DNA of 64,000 nucleotides, taken from the NCBI RefSeq assembly GCF_016107535.1, contig NZ_JABASQ010000013.1, positions 1 through 64,000 of the forward strand. Reading direction: 5' to 3'. Both the position numbers and the translations under genes were made by a program. The DNA is from Psychrobacter cibarius. Its GTDB lineage: Bacteria; Pseudomonadota; Gammaproteobacteria; Pseudomonadales; Moraxellaceae. Shown one piece after another: positions 1-8,598 of the stretch. The notes under the pieces were generated by a model. That model searched no databases. It saw only the letters and a program-made list of their open reading frames with translations, and was not told the origin of the DNA. Each line of letters starts with the position of its first letter. Position 1 is the first letter of the stretch.

Positions 1-298
1 GCTCCGCCTGGGCGAAAAAAGCAGCAGCCTTACGTATAATCTCATTGGCTTGCTTGAGTTCTCTATTCTCTCGTTCAAGTTCTTTGATGCGCTCTTTGTC
101 ACTTTGAGCCTGCACTGAGGCAGGAATGGTTTGATCAATGTGCTTTTTATGCCAAGATCGCAGTGTCTCAGGTGTACAGCCAATCTTTGACGCTATGGCT
201 TGAATGGCTGACCATGTGGAAGGATAGTCGCTCGACGCTTCAATCAGCATGCGAACGGCGCGTTCTTTAATCTCAGGAGTGTAGGTTTGTCTTTTCAT
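1..298 (-). CDS. IS3-family transposase OrfA (helix-turn-helix protein), partial
   Basis: The visible N-terminal ~99 residues start MKRQTYTPEIKERAVRML, followed by a Transposase_8-type helix-turn-helix (IASKIGCTPETLRSWHKKH) and a leucine-zipper-like stretch (KERIKELERENRELKQANEI). It then enters the IRKAAAFFAQAE segment where OrfA and OrfB overlap in this family. OrfA binds the IS ends, and the DDE catalytic part (OrfB) is made by programmed frameshifting. I chose ATG 298 because a GAGAG ribosome site lies 9 nt upstream. An in-frame ATG at 304 would have only 3 nt spacing. The reading frame is intact as far as it can be seen, and the C-terminus is outside the window. Confidence 0.85.
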   Translation of the reverse strand, partial: MKRQTYTPEIKERAVRMLIEASSDYPSTWSAIQAIASKIGCTPETLRSWHKKHIDQTIPASVQAQSDKERIKELERENRELKQANEIIRKAAAFFAQAE

Positions 299-348
299 TG
301 TCATATTCTCTCAGAATGTTGAGTCTCCGACAATCCCGGGGCGGTTCA
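1..348 (-). mobile_element. Right-hand part of an IS3-family insertion sequence, cut by the window edge
   Basis: Positions 321-348, read on the minus strand, begin TGAACCGCCCCGGGATTGTC. This is the terminal inverted repeat style of IS3-family elements of the IS51/IS1133 type (TGAACCGCCCCGG...GGAGACTC). Directly inside lies the start of orfA reading leftwards. The other inverted repeat, orfB and the second copy of the target duplication are outside the window. The boundary at 348 is set by the TG...CA end rule of this family. The element is next to a decayed gene, which suggests an insertion site in dispensable DNA. Confidence 0.85.
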
Positions 349-431
349 AAAGCATGATATTCATCATATAAAAATTAAGTTGAATAGCGCTTCTCAATAA
401 TGCCTTACTATTAAAACTAAGATGATAACCT

Positions 432-721
432 ATGATAAATAACCATCTATACCATACTTCATGCATGACAATTCCACTACTTGTCGCTGCCTGTGCGTCT
501 ATGTCTATGGTAATAACTTTGGCTATGATAAAAACCTATCTTAAAAGGTATTTGACAAGCAATTAATAGTGCATGGCTCCTATCAAATTGAGAAAATAAA
601 CGGTATTTATGAAGTATCAAGTTCTGAGAAAAAAAGCAGTTATACATATGATAAAATCAAGAAACAGTTCGAATTGTTTGAAGAAATAAAGATGTTGATT
701 ATGATAGGTAGTATATTATGA
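432..721 (+). pseudogene. Frameshifted remnant of a small lipoprotein gene
   Basis: An ATG at 432 opens 44 codons that include a hydrophobic stretch with a lipobox-like end (TIPLLVAACAS) and stop at 564-566. From about 543 a second frame continues without a stop (FDKQLIVHGSYQIEKINGIY...KIKKQFELFEEIK) and ends with TGA at 719-721. That TGA overlaps the ATG of the next gene in a perfect ATGA coupling. One frame change near 505-515 plus one nonsense codon (taa at 541-543) would join the two parts into a lipoprotein of about 95 residues. I infer a broken first gene of a two-gene operon, with the IS insertion just upstream. The alternative is a short intact gene starting at GTG 569. Confidence 0.4.
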
Positions 722-1158
722 ACAAATGGCTAGTCGCAGTTATATCAATAGGAATAACAGTTAATGCTAATGCTGAAGTATTCAGTATGATGGATCAGTT
801 TTTTGAAGATTTTGAGGTCGTAGATGACGACTACCATTATGTAGACTTAAACACTGCATCTATTTTTTTTGATTCAATGGATCGAGTGGCTAATGAAAAA
901 ATCAATAACGAGCAACCTGAGTTTAATCTGGGAGATAAAAATTACCTGATGAGCTGGAAAATGAACTTATATTCAAGCTCAATAGCAGTTAAGAATATGG
1001 AGCCTAGCCTTCAAGAATTAGGTGTTGATGAACTTTGTCAGAGTTTTTATAGTGCAAAATATCAAGCAGCTAATAATGTTGTGGTTAAGCTATCAAGTTA
1101 TGACAATCAAGATAATCTAGTAGAAACAGTGGTTTTAAACAAAGAGGTCTGCTCGTAG
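718..1158 (+). CDS. Hypothetical secreted protein, 146 aa
   Basis: I do not recognise the family. The N-terminus MNKWLVAVISIGITVNANAEVF is a clear Sec signal peptide with an ANA-type cleavage site near residue 19, so a periplasmic location is likely. The mature part is acidic (FEDFEVVDDDYHYVDLNT) with two cysteines (around residues 108 and 145) that could form a disulfide. There are no membrane segments after the signal and no catalytic motif visible. The ATG overlaps the TGA of the broken gene upstream (718-721), so it was probably translated by coupling. No independent strong ribosome site is visible, and expression may be impaired now. Confidence 0.6.
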   Translation: MNKWLVAVISIGITVNANAEVFSMMDQFFEDFEVVDDDYHYVDLNTASIFFDSMDRVANEKINNEQPEFNLGDKNYLMSWKMNLYSSSIAVKNMEPSLQELGVDELCQSFYSAKYQAANNVVVKLSSYDNQDNLVETVVLNKEVCS

Positions 1159-1215
1159 TATAGCAGTATGTAGGTTTTATAAAGCGTAAAAATAATAGGG
1201 TTGGAAGGAAGTGAG

Positions 1216-1443
1216 ATGTTTATTAATCATAAGCGGTGCCCAGATTGTGGAACTAGGCTTAGAAAGAATGATTGGCGGTGTAGAAATTGCGAGAGTCAAA
1301 GCTTAACTAATTGGTCGCTCACATTGCCAATGTGGGTAATCGGCTTGTTGATTATCGGAATAACAGCGACATTTATGATTGGTAATTTATGTAATGCCGA
1401 GCTGCTTCATCCAGTCATGAATAACTTTGGCATACAATGTTAA
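1216..1443 (+). CDS. Small zinc-ribbon membrane protein, 75 aa
   Basis: Residues 8-26 hold a zinc-ribbon-like motif of two CxxC knuckles (RCPDCGTRL ... WRCRNCES), then one transmembrane helix (PMWVIGLLIIGITATFMIG) and a short tail with two more cysteines (NLCNAEL and the final C). I chose ATG 1216 because GGAAGG lies 7 nt before it. A TTG at 1201 in the same frame has no such support. Many proteobacterial genomes carry zinc-ribbon proteins with one helix and unknown role, so no function is assigned. The gene stands alone between the preceding unknown gene and a convergent tRNA. Confidence 0.6.
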   Translation: MFINHKRCPDCGTRLRKNDWRCRNCESQSLTNWSLTLPMWVIGLLIIGITATFMIGNLCNAELLHPVMNNFGIQC

Positions 1444-1456
1444 TTTTTGCCAAAAA

Positions 1457-1488
1457 AATAACTCAACGACCTAAGCCGTTGAGTTATT
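1457..1488 (-). terminator. Intrinsic terminator of tRNA-Pro, possibly bidirectional
   Basis: A perfect 12-bp stem (AATAACTCAACG with CGTTGAGTTATT) surrounds an 8-nt loop. Read on the minus strand it is followed by TTTTTTT, so it ends the tRNA transcript. Read on the plus strand it can also stop transcription from the small gene ending at 1443. Confidence 0.75.
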
Positions 1489-1498
1489 TAGTATTTCT

Positions 1499-1575
1499 TG
1501 GTCGGAACGGCAGGATTTGAACCTGCGACCACTACACCCCCAGTGTAGTGCGCTACCAGACTGCGCTACGCCCCG
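1499..1575 (-). tRNA. tRNA-Pro (anticodon GGG)
   Basis: The minus strand folds as a 77-nt cloverleaf. The acceptor stem CGGGGCG pairs with CGTTCCG, allowing two G-U pairs, followed by A and an encoded CCA. The D-arm is GCGCAG...GCGC, and the anticodon arm is CTACA-CTGGGGG-TGTAG with GGG as anticodon. The T-arm is GCAGG-TTCAAAT-CCTGC. This tRNA reads CCC and CCT proline codons. It is a single-gene transcript with its own terminator on the left. Confidence 0.95.
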
Positions 1576-1693
1576 AATGACTGACTATTTTACGCAAAAT
1601 TATGCATATTGCAAGGGCTATTTATAGTAGCCAAAATCTATCACATTATTTTGCCTATTACAGTCAGCTGAACCAACCAGTAGCTTGCCTTAC

Positions 1694-3220
1694 TTAACCC
1701 AAAAGCTCTCTTAAGATTTGGTTCACTTGCTGCGGGTTGGCACTACCGCGGCTGGCTTTCATGACTTGACCGACCAGACCGTTAAAGGCTTTTTCTTTAC
1801 CGCCACGATATTCTTCAACCATGGCTGCATTCTTAGCGATGACTTCTTCAACGATGGCTTTGATAGCGCCCGTATCGGTTTCTTGCTTAAGACCTTTTTC
1901 TTCGATGATTTTATCAGCGGCATCATCAGCATCACCGCCTTCGCGCTCGTATAGGGCGCTAAAGACTTTCTTAGCCAATTTGCCAGATAGCGTATCGTCT
2001 TTGATTCGGGCTAGCATACCAGCCAATTGCTTGGCGCTGATAGGGGAGTCAGTAATTTCTTTATCATCTTTATTTAGCGCACCGAGTAGGTCACCCATCA
2101 CCCAATTGCCAGCCATTTTGGCATCTGCTTGCCCAATTTCTGCGACCACAGCTTCAAAGTAATCGGCAATTTGACGACTGCCAGTCAAGATACGTGCATC
2201 GTATTCTGATAGACCAAGCGCTTTTTCAAAACGCGCACGACGAGCAACTGGTAGCTCCGGCATTGCTGCACGAATGCTATCAACCGTATGCTGTTCGATA
2301 CGCACAGGTAGCAAGTCAGGGTCAGGGAAATAGCGATAATCGTTGGCATCTTCTTTGGTACGCATCACACGAGTTTCATCACGCTCTGGATCATAAAGCA
2401 TTGTCGCTTGAACGACTTTGCCACCGTCTTCTAAGATATCGATCTGACGCTCGATTTCACGATTGATGGCACGCTCAATAAAGCGGAACGAGTTGAGGTT
2501 TTTCAGCTCAGTACGTGTACCCAATTCAGCACCAGGCTTACGGATAGAGACGTTACAATCACAGCGGAATGAGCCTTCTGCCATCACTGCGTCTGAGATA
2601 TCAAGCCACGTGACCAGCTGATGAATGGCTTTGATGTAGGCAAGTGCTTCGTGAGCAGAGCGCATGTCTGGCTCAGAGACGATTTCGATTAATGGCGTAC
2701 CAGCACGGTTCAAATCCACACCAGTCATACCATCGACGGCGTCGTGTACTGACTTGCCAGCGTCTTCTTCTAAATGCGCACGAGTGATACCCATACGTTT
2801 GGGATATTCGTTCTTATCCCCTTCATTGACCACGACATCGATATAGCCTTCGCCAACGATAGGGTTGGCCATCTGGGTGATTTGATAGCCTTTAGGCAAA
2901 TCTGGATAGAAGTAGTTTTTACGGTCAAACGTATTAAATAGACCCAACTCAGCGTTGACGCCGATACCGAATTTTAAGGCACGATTGACCACGCCAGCAT
3001 TTAGCACTGGCAATACACCAGGCAGACCTAAGTCTACAATGCTGGCTTGGCTGTTTGGCTCATGACCAAAATCAGTTGGCGCACTTGAGAATATTTTACT
3101 CTCCGTATTTAGCTGGCAGTGAATCTCAATGCCGATGACCACTTCATAACCATCGACGAAAAGCTCTTTACGTACGGCGTGTTCACGGACGGCATTGTTA
3201 TCAGTAATAGCTGTACTCAT
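1694..3220 (-). CDS. gatB: Asp/Glu-tRNA amidotransferase subunit B, 508 aa
   Basis: GatB is the tRNA-binding and kinase subunit of GatCAB. It phosphorylates the carboxylate of misacylated Glu-tRNA(Gln) or Asp-tRNA(Asn) so that ammonia from GatA can form the amide. The family signature [19 protein letters not shown] lies near residues 25-43, the catalytic cradle fills the first ~300 residues, and the C-terminal helical YqeY-like tail ends [13 protein letters not shown] chose ATG 3220 because AGGAG lies 8 nt upstream and the ATG shares one base with the gatA stop (TAATG). A longer in-frame reading to 3316 would run inside gatA. It is the third gene of gatC-gatA-gatB. Confidence 0.96.
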   Translation of the reverse strand: MSTAITDNNAVREHAVRKELFVDGYEVVIGIEIHCQLNTESKIFSSAPTDFGHEPNSQASIVDLGLPGVLPVLNAGVVNRALKFGIGVNAELGLFNTFDRKNYFYPDLPKGYQITQMANPIVGEGYIDVVVNEGDKNEYPKRMGITRAHLEEDAGKSVHDAVDGMTGVDLNRAGTPLIEIVSEPDMRSAHEALAYIKAIHQLVTWLDISDAVMAEGSFRCDCNVSIRKPGAELGTRTELKNLNSFRFIERAINREIERQIDILEDGGKVVQATMLYDPERDETRVMRTKEDANDYRYFPDPDLLPVRIEQHTVDSIRAAMPELPVARRARFEKALGLSEYDARILTGSRQIADYFEAVVAEIGQADAKMAGNWVMGDLLGALNKDDKEITDSPISAKQLAGMLARIKDDTLSGKLAKKVFSALYEREGGDADDAADKIIEEKGLKQETDTGAIKAIVEEVIAKNAAMVEEYRGGKEKAFNGLVGQVMKASRGSANPQQVNQILRELLG

Positions 3221-4716
3221 TATACCGTCTCCTTCGCGATGGCAGAGTGTTGTAGATGATGATCTGTATGCTGCTGGAATAAGTGAGCAGTCGTGAGTAA
3301 TTGGCTCTCTTGCCAATGTTGACCGATTAACTGTAAGCCAACAGGCAAACCTTCTGAGGTTAGACCAACTGGCTGGCTAACCGCAGGTAGACCCGCTAAG
3401 TTAACAGCGATGGTATAAACGTCACCCAAGTACATGGTCGCAGGATCAAGGTTGTCAGTAAGCTTGTAAGCAGCGGTTGGTGCTGTTGGGCTAGCAATCA
3501 CATCACAGCTAGCAAACGCTTCATCGAAGTCTTTGACGATTAAGCGGCGAATCTTCTGTGCTTTAGTATAGTACGCATCGAAGTAGCCAGCCGATAGCGC
3601 ATAAGTGCCGGTCAAAATACGGCGCTGTACTTCAGGACCAAAGCCTTCAGAGCGTGAACGCGTGTATAGATCGAGCAGATCGGTTGGATTCTCACAGCGA
3701 TAGCCAAAACGTACGCCGTCGAAACGTGACAAGTTAGATGAGGCTTCTGCAGGTGCTAGCATATAGTAAGTAGCAAGCGTGATTTCAGGATCAGTAATGT
3801 TCACTTCGACAATCGTCGCACCCAGCTCTTCATATTTTTTCAGAGCAGCACGTACGGCTGTTTCTACCTCAGCGTCTAGTCCCGCACTAAAGTATTCTTT
3901 TGCCACACCAATGCGCAAGCCAGCAAATGGCTTATCACCAGCCGCGGCTTCTGCATCATTGATGTCTTGTACGTAGTCAGGCATATCGTATTTGATAGAA
4001 GTCGCATCGCGTGGATCGTGACCAATCATTGGCTGTAACAGATAGGCACAATCTTTAGCGCTGCGACCCATGCTACCAGCTTGATCCAGACTTGAGGCAT
4101 AGGCAATCATACCAAAGCGAGAGACGCGACCATAGGTTGGCTTGATACCGGTTAGTCCACAAAATGAGGCAGGCTGACGAATAGAGCCGCCAGTATCACT
4201 ACCCGTTGCGACTGGGACAAAACCTGCGGCAACGGCGGCAGCACTACCACCTGATGAACCACCAGGGACGCGCTCTAGGTTCCAAGGGTTCTGCACAGTG
4301 CCATAGTAAGAGCTACTGTTGTCTGAGCCCATCGCAAACTCATCCATATTGAGCTTGCCCAAGCTAATCATGCCTGCTTTGTCGATGTTAGAAACGATGG
4401 TAGCATCATAAGGTGAGATAAAGTTATGCAGCATCTTAGAGCCACAAGTCGTCAGTACACCTTGAGTACAAAAGATGTCTTTGTGCGCCATCGGTACGCC
4501 AAGTAATGGACGTTTGTCACCTTGCGCGCGCATCTCGTCAGCTGCCTTTGCTTGCGCGCGTGCTGTCTCAGAAGTATGAGTGATAAAGCTGTTAATCTTA
4601 TTGTCTAGCGCGTCTATACGTTTGATGTAGTGTTCTGTCAGCTCAAGGCTGCTAAATTGTTTGTCTTGCAAGCCCGTAATAAGCTGCTGGGTACTTAATA
4701 AATGAAGTTCTGACAT
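3220..4716 (-). CDS. gatA: Asp/Glu-tRNA amidotransferase subunit A, 498 aa
   Basis: GatA is the glutaminase of the GatCAB complex and releases ammonia that travels to GatB. It belongs to the amidase signature family, and the Ser-cisSer-Lys triad is visible as K79 (GVPMAHKD), S154 in the GGSSGGS loop and S178 ([11 protein letters not shown]). The length is usual for the family. It overlaps gatB by one base and follows gatC after 68 nt. The presence of GatCAB implies that Gln-tRNA and/or Asn-tRNA is formed indirectly here. Which one cannot be decided without knowing whether glnS and asnS are present. Confidence 0.96.
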   Translation of the reverse strand: MSELHLLSTQQLITGLQDKQFSSLELTEHYIKRIDALDNKINSFITHTSETARAQAKAADEMRAQGDKRPLLGVPMAHKDIFCTQGVLTTCGSKMLHNFISPYDATIVSNIDKAGMISLGKLNMDEFAMGSDNSSSYYGTVQNPWNLERVPGGSSGGSAAAVAAGFVPVATGSDTGGSIRQPASFCGLTGIKPTYGRVSRFGMIAYASSLDQAGSMGRSAKDCAYLLQPMIGHDPRDATSIKYDMPDYVQDINDAEAAAGDKPFAGLRIGVAKEYFSAGLDAEVETAVRAALKKYEELGATIVEVNITDPEITLATYYMLAPAEASSNLSRFDGVRFGYRCENPTDLLDLYTRSRSEGFGPEVQRRILTGTYALSAGYFDAYYTKAQKIRRLIVKDFDEAFASCDVIASPTAPTAAYKLTDNLDPATMYLGDVYTIAVNLAGLPAVSQPVGLTSEGLPVGLQLIGQHWQESQLLTTAHLFQQHTDHHLQHSAIAKETV

Positions 4717-4784
4717 AAGGTGTCGTCCGTCAAAATGTGAATAGCATAAAGTAAAATAGGGTAGCGATTAAAGCAGCGCGCTGC

Positions 4785-5099
4785 TTATTCAATCACTTGT
4801 GGAACCAAATATAAGCCATCTTCAACAGCTGGGGCGACTGACTGATTGCGCGCGCGGTTGATATCGTGTTTGGCCACATCAGCCCGCAATTCTTGGCAAG
4901 CTTCATGAATGTTTGCTAAGGGTTTGATGCCTGTGGTATCCACGTTAGATAGCGTATTCATAAGTTTTAATACTTTACTAATATCGTCGGCATAGCTATC
5001 GGCTGTGCTTTCATCGACACCCAAACGTGCAAGGTTGGCAACTTCTAGGATTTCTTCACGGCTGACGTTGCTGTCAGACGTTGCTGGTTGCTGTGACAT
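4785..5099 (-). CDS. gatC: Asp/Glu-tRNA amidotransferase subunit C, 104 aa
   Basis: GatC is the small belt subunit that wraps and stabilises the GatA-GatB interface. The typical N-terminal helix (SREEILEVANLARLGVDES) and the conserved C-terminal LRADV stretch are present. A 9-residue polar lead (MSQQPATSD) precedes the conserved part. It is the first gene of the gat operon, and its ATG is preceded by GGAGAAAC. The operon starts opposite to mreB from a shared 642-nt intergenic region. Confidence 0.93.
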   Translation of the reverse strand: MSQQPATSDSNVSREEILEVANLARLGVDESTADSYADDISKVLKLMNTLSNVDTTGIKPLANIHEACQELRADVAKHDINRARNQSVAPAVEDGLYLVPQVIE

Positions 5100-5741
5100 A
5101 GTTTCTCCAGTGAAGGACAGTTTTTGTTAGAGTAGAATGCGGCTAAAATAGACAAGCATTAGATATAGATAATTATTAACACAAACTAAAACAAGGGGTT
5201 TATCTTAAGATGTATATATAGTGGCTTTATTATAAAGCATCTGGCTTAAGTTTACAGAGCATGACGCTTGATTGATGCACAATATCAACCAAGATGGCAT
5301 GATTTGCAAAATTGACTGTATAATTCACGATTGATTCTCAATTGCTTACCCATTACGTTCTGAAATACGTTACAGTATGCACCTGTGCTGCTAAGCAAAA
5401 TTATCGTTTGCCTGTAGAGCCTTGTTAGTTATTGAATTAAATGATGTTTCATTAAGTCGAATGGTATTTACTGCTATTTTAAACTTTGTAACAACTTTTA
5501 GCGTTTAAGACCAAAATCCTGACTTACTGATGCAAATATCTGTGTTTTTTTTGAGCCAAATCGGTATAATTTAGCTCAGTTTTTCCATTGCATCATTATT
5601 GTTTAGGTTTGACTTGTTGCGAGGTTCAAATTTCGCCATAAGTGATGTCTAACGACGACCTGCTCAACGCTGACGAGTAACGCCTCAGTCAATCTCATTC
5701 GCCTCATTCGCCTCATTTGTAATACGCTGGAAATATTAGTC
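5100..5741. other. Divergent intergenic region between gatC and mreB
   Basis: This holds 642 nt without a convincing gene. Two perfect TATAAT hexamers on the plus strand, at 5319-5324 and 5565-5570, could serve mreB. Neither has a good -35 box at 16-18 nt, so they are only candidates. The stretch 5150-5230 is very A+T rich. I see no operator repeats or intrinsic terminator. Confidence 0.4.
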
Positions 5742-6770
5742 ATGAACCTGTTTGGATTTTTATCAAATAATATCGCTATCGACCTCGGTACTGCGAACAC
5801 TCTCATTTTTATTCCTAATAAAGGCGTCGTACTTGACGAGCCTACGGTGGTTGCGTTACGAAGTAATCGTACACAAAACCCTACCGTTGCGGCTGTTGGT
5901 ATTGATGCCAAGCAGATGCTTGGTCGTACACCTGCCAATATTACAGCGATTCGCCCATTAAAAGACGGCGTGATTGCTGACTTTGAAGTGACGCAAAAAA
6001 TGCTCAAGCATTTCATCACGAAGGTAAAAGCCAAGCGTTTTATGGCGCAGCCTAACGTGGTGGTTTGTGTGCCTTGTAAGTCTACTCTGGTTGAGCGTAA
6101 AGCGATTCGTGAAGCGGTATCTTCGGCAGGTGCGAGTAAAGTACTATTGTTAGAAGAGCCAATGGCTGCTGCCATCGGTGCAGGCTTGCCAGTTCATGAA
6201 GCCAGCGGTTCGATGGTGGTTGATATTGGTGGCGGCACGACGGAGATTGCCGTTATCGCGTTATCTGGTTGCGTTTATGCTGAGTCGATTCGTATCGGTG
6301 GCGATATGTTTGATGACGCGATTATCACCCATGTGCGCCGTACCCATGGTTGCGTGATTGGTGAGACGACAGCTGAGCGTATTAAGCACGAAGTTGGCTC
6401 TGCTTTGAATGAAGACAGTCAGCTAGAAGTTGAAGTTCGCGGTCGTAGCATGGCAGAAGGCGTGCCAAAAACCTTTACTGTCAACTCAGAAGAAGTACAA
6501 AAAGCCCTGAGTGATCCGCTGAGCGGTATCGTTAGCGCGGTGAAAGCTGCACTTGAGCAGACGCCACCTGAGCTGTCATCAGATATCGCAGAGCGTGGTA
6601 TTGTCTTGACGGGCGGCGGTGCGCTGTTGCGTGATTTGGACAAATTGATTTCAAGAGAGACAGGTCTACCTGTGACCGTTGCTGAAGATCCATTGACTTG
6701 CGTCAGCCGCGGCGGTGGTATTGCACTTGATTTTATCAATAACAAAAGCTTGAACATGATTTTTGTTTAG
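5742..6770 (+). CDS. mreB: Rod shape-determining protein MreB, 342 aa
   Basis: MreB is a bacterial actin that forms membrane-bound filaments and guides the elongasome making side-wall peptidoglycan. The actin-fold nucleotide motifs are visible: phosphate-1 loop [10 protein letters not shown] (residues 11-20), phosphate-2 loop [13 protein letters not shown] near 163-175 and the adenosine motif [11 protein letters not shown] near 285. The N-terminus MNLFGFLS is the amphipathic membrane-targeting type. The length is standard (about 345). It is the first gene of mreBCD, with 189 nt and a hairpin before mreC. Psychrobacter cells are short rods or coccobacilli, so a full mre set is expected. Confidence 0.97.
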   Translation: MNLFGFLSNNIAIDLGTANTLIFIPNKGVVLDEPTVVALRSNRTQNPTVAAVGIDAKQMLGRTPANITAIRPLKDGVIADFEVTQKMLKHFITKVKAKRFMAQPNVVVCVPCKSTLVERKAIREAVSSAGASKVLLLEEPMAAAIGAGLPVHEASGSMVVDIGGGTTEIAVIALSGCVYAESIRIGGDMFDDAIITHVRRTHGCVIGETTAERIKHEVGSALNEDSQLEVEVRGRSMAEGVPKTFTVNSEEVQKALSDPLSGIVSAVKAALEQTPPELSSDIAERGIVLTGGGALLRDLDKLISRETGLPVTVAEDPLTCVSRGGGIALDFINNKSLNMIFV

Positions 6771-6861
6771 ATTGCTTTAGTTAAGCACTGCGGTATTGAT
6801 AAATCATCTTCGTCGTGCTTGATGATAGCTTGCGTAAAAATAGTGGGTCAAAACAGTATAA

Positions 6862-6894
6862 AATTAAAGGTAGCCAGTTGCGCTGCCTTTAATT
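6862..6894 (+). other. Strong mRNA hairpin between mreB and mreC
   Basis: AATTAAAGGTAGC (6862-6874) pairs with GCTGCCTTTAATT (6882-6894) through 13 pairs including one G-U, around a 7-nt loop. No T-run follows, so it is not a standard intrinsic terminator. It could be an RNA processing or stability element separating mreB from mreCD levels. Confidence 0.55.
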
Positions 6895-6959
6895 GCATTA
6901 ATCAACTAGAACCCAGTACTGGCTACTGCTTATTTTATAACTCCTGAGTTAGACGACTT

Positions 6960-7820
6960 ATGACCCCAAGTATTTTTGCGCGCCAGCCGTTAGCACTTCG
7001 TAAGACTGCCATTGTATTAATAGCAGCTCTAATACTGATGTGGTTCGATAGCAAAAATTCAGAATGGTTTAATCCAGTACGTAGTACCAGTCATGCCGCT
7101 ATGCAGCCTATTTATGAGCTATCACTGTTACCGAGTTATGCCAAGCATTGGGCAGGTGGCAGCTTACAGTCTAAAGAAGCGCTGCGCCGCGAAAACATGC
7201 AATTGAAGTCTCAGCTTATCCATGCGCAAGCCAAGTTGCAGCAGCAAGATTATATTTTGGCACAAAATGCGCGCCTGCAAGGTATTTTATCAACGACTAA
7301 GCCTGAACAATTTGATCTTAATTTGGCACAGGTAATCGGTACAGACACCAACTTACTCAGACAAATCGTAGTGCTCAATAAAGGCGTTCAAGACGGGGTT
7401 CAAGTTGGACAAACAGTGATTGATGAGGACGGTATTTTAGGGCAGATTATTAATGTCTATCCCAATACCAGTCGCCTACTATTGATTACTGATGAGCAGC
7501 AATCGGTTGCGGTTACGGTTAAGCGCACAGGTCAACGCGCTATCGTGACAGGGCAAGGCATACCAACCTCATTAAGCCTTGATTATGTATTCAAAACCTC
7601 AGACGTGCGTGTGGGTGATGAGCTGGTGTCATCAGGATTGGGTGGGCGTATTCCAGCAGGGTATCGTGTCGGGCGTATCGCCCATATTAAAGATACTCAA
7701 GCCGATAACTTTAGAAGTATAGAAGTGACCCCAGCGGCGAACTTTATCGATAATGCGTATGTATTAGTCTTGCAAGATAAGCTGGTGAATAAAAATAATA
7801 TGACTCTCAATGACCGTTAA
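6960..7820 (+). CDS. mreC: Rod shape-determining protein MreC, 286 aa
   Basis: MreC is the periplasmic scaffold of the elongasome and activates PBP2/RodA. It has a short cytoplasmic start, a membrane helix at about residues 16-31 (TAIVLIAALILMWFDS), a coiled coil near 75-110 (KEALRRENMQLKSQLIHAQAKLQQQD) and the two beta-barrel domain with DEDGILGQIINVYPNTSRLLLITD and GDELVSSGLGGRIPAGYRVG. It lacks the long proline-rich tail of the E. coli protein (367 aa) and ends soon after the core. The start of a small ORF and then mreD follow directly. Confidence 0.95.
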   Translation: MTPSIFARQPLALRKTAIVLIAALILMWFDSKNSEWFNPVRSTSHAAMQPIYELSLLPSYAKHWAGGSLQSKEALRRENMQLKSQLIHAQAKLQQQDYILAQNARLQGILSTTKPEQFDLNLAQVIGTDTNLLRQIVVLNKGVQDGVQVGQTVIDEDGILGQIINVYPNTSRLLLITDEQQSVAVTVKRTGQRAIVTGQGIPTSLSLDYVFKTSDVRVGDELVSSGLGGRIPAGYRVGRIAHIKDTQADNFRSIEVTPAANFIDNAYVLVLQDKLVNKNNMTLNDR

Positions 7821-7995
7821 GAAGTTAGGCGCTAAACACGTAAGCACCAATCAGATAATGGCTGGCATCTATTTATTAACTGGTCTGTTTGTCGATACAT
7901 TTTTAGCCATGGTTTTTATCCCATCAATGCCCACTCATGCTTTAACAGCAGCCATCAATACATTCGTTAAGGTAAGTACCCATGTCGTATCCTGA
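7810..7995 (+). CDS. Possible small membrane protein between mreC and mreD, 61 aa
   Basis: The ORF begins with an ATG 11 nt before the mreC stop and ends 14 nt inside mreD, so it fits exactly into the mreC-mreD gap. It encodes a basic lead (MTVKKLGAKHVSTNQ), one strong hydrophobic helix (IMAGIYLLTGLFVDTFLAMVFI) and a short polar tail. No ribosome site is seen before the ATG, so translation would depend on coupling to mreC. MreC and MreD both look complete without it, so it is not an obvious frameshifted piece of either. I know of no named family with this arrangement, and it may be chance. Confidence 0.35.
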   Translation: MTVKKLGAKHVSTNQIMAGIYLLTGLFVDTFLAMVFIPSMPTHALTAAINTFVKVSTHVVS

Positions 7996-8467
7996 TTCTG
8001 AGAATGCAACGGTACTACTGATTGCTACCATCATTCTAAGTTTTGTTATTGCGTCATCGCTTAATGTATATCCGTTAAGTCCTAGTATGGCTACCTTACG
8101 CCCTATGGTCATGATCATGGTGCTGATTTTTTGGTTGTTATTTCAGCCACGCTATGTTGGTATTTTTACAGCATTTACCATCGGTCTCATTGCTGACTTA
8201 CTCATGGATACCCATTTGGGACAGCAAGCCTTTGCCGCCGTGGCAGTCGCCTTCTTCATAAAAATAACCAGTATTTATATTAGGCAACTAAATACCATCA
8301 GTGCATGGTTATTAGCGATCTTAGGATTGGTTGTTTTTCAATTATGTTTATGGATATTACAGATGTTTATCCAGAATGTCTTTGTCGCACAATCTGCCTT
8401 ATCACTGTTGATGAGTATCATCAGCTGGCCATTGGTACTACTGGCTTTGCGTAAATTTGTGTCATAA
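7982..8467 (+). CDS. mreD: Rod shape-determining protein MreD, 161 aa
   Basis: MreD is an integral inner-membrane partner of MreC. The length matches E. coli MreD (162). Five hydrophobic segments are visible, starting VLLIATIILSFVIAS and including the family motif GIFTAFTIGLIADLLMDTHLGQQA near residues 60-84. AAGGTAAG lies about 6 nt before the ATG. It is the last gene of the mre cluster, and maf follows after 131 nt on the same strand. Confidence 0.93.
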   Translation: MSYPDSENATVLLIATIILSFVIASSLNVYPLSPSMATLRPMVMIMVLIFWLLFQPRYVGIFTAFTIGLIADLLMDTHLGQQAFAAVAVAFFIKITSIYIRQLNTISAWLLAILGLVVFQLCLWILQMFIQNVFVAQSALSLLMSIISWPLVLLALRKFVS

Positions 8468-8598
8468 GAAAAATTCTGCTGATAGCCAATAAGATTGTAG
8501 CGCTGGTGTTTATTAATCATGACTAACTAATATTAATGCACTAACAGGCAGCAGTTTTCGGTAGTAGGTAGATAAATACAGATAAAAAGAGAGTAGCG

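Noticed and set aside
3221-3316. N-terminal extension of GatB inside gatA.
   Set aside because: The ATG at 3220 has AGGAG at good spacing and a TAATG junction with gatA. The extension has no family match.
5603-6175. 190-codon minus-strand frame opposite the mreB 5' part.
   Set aside because: It overlaps mreB, which is certain, and its translation has no recognisable feature.
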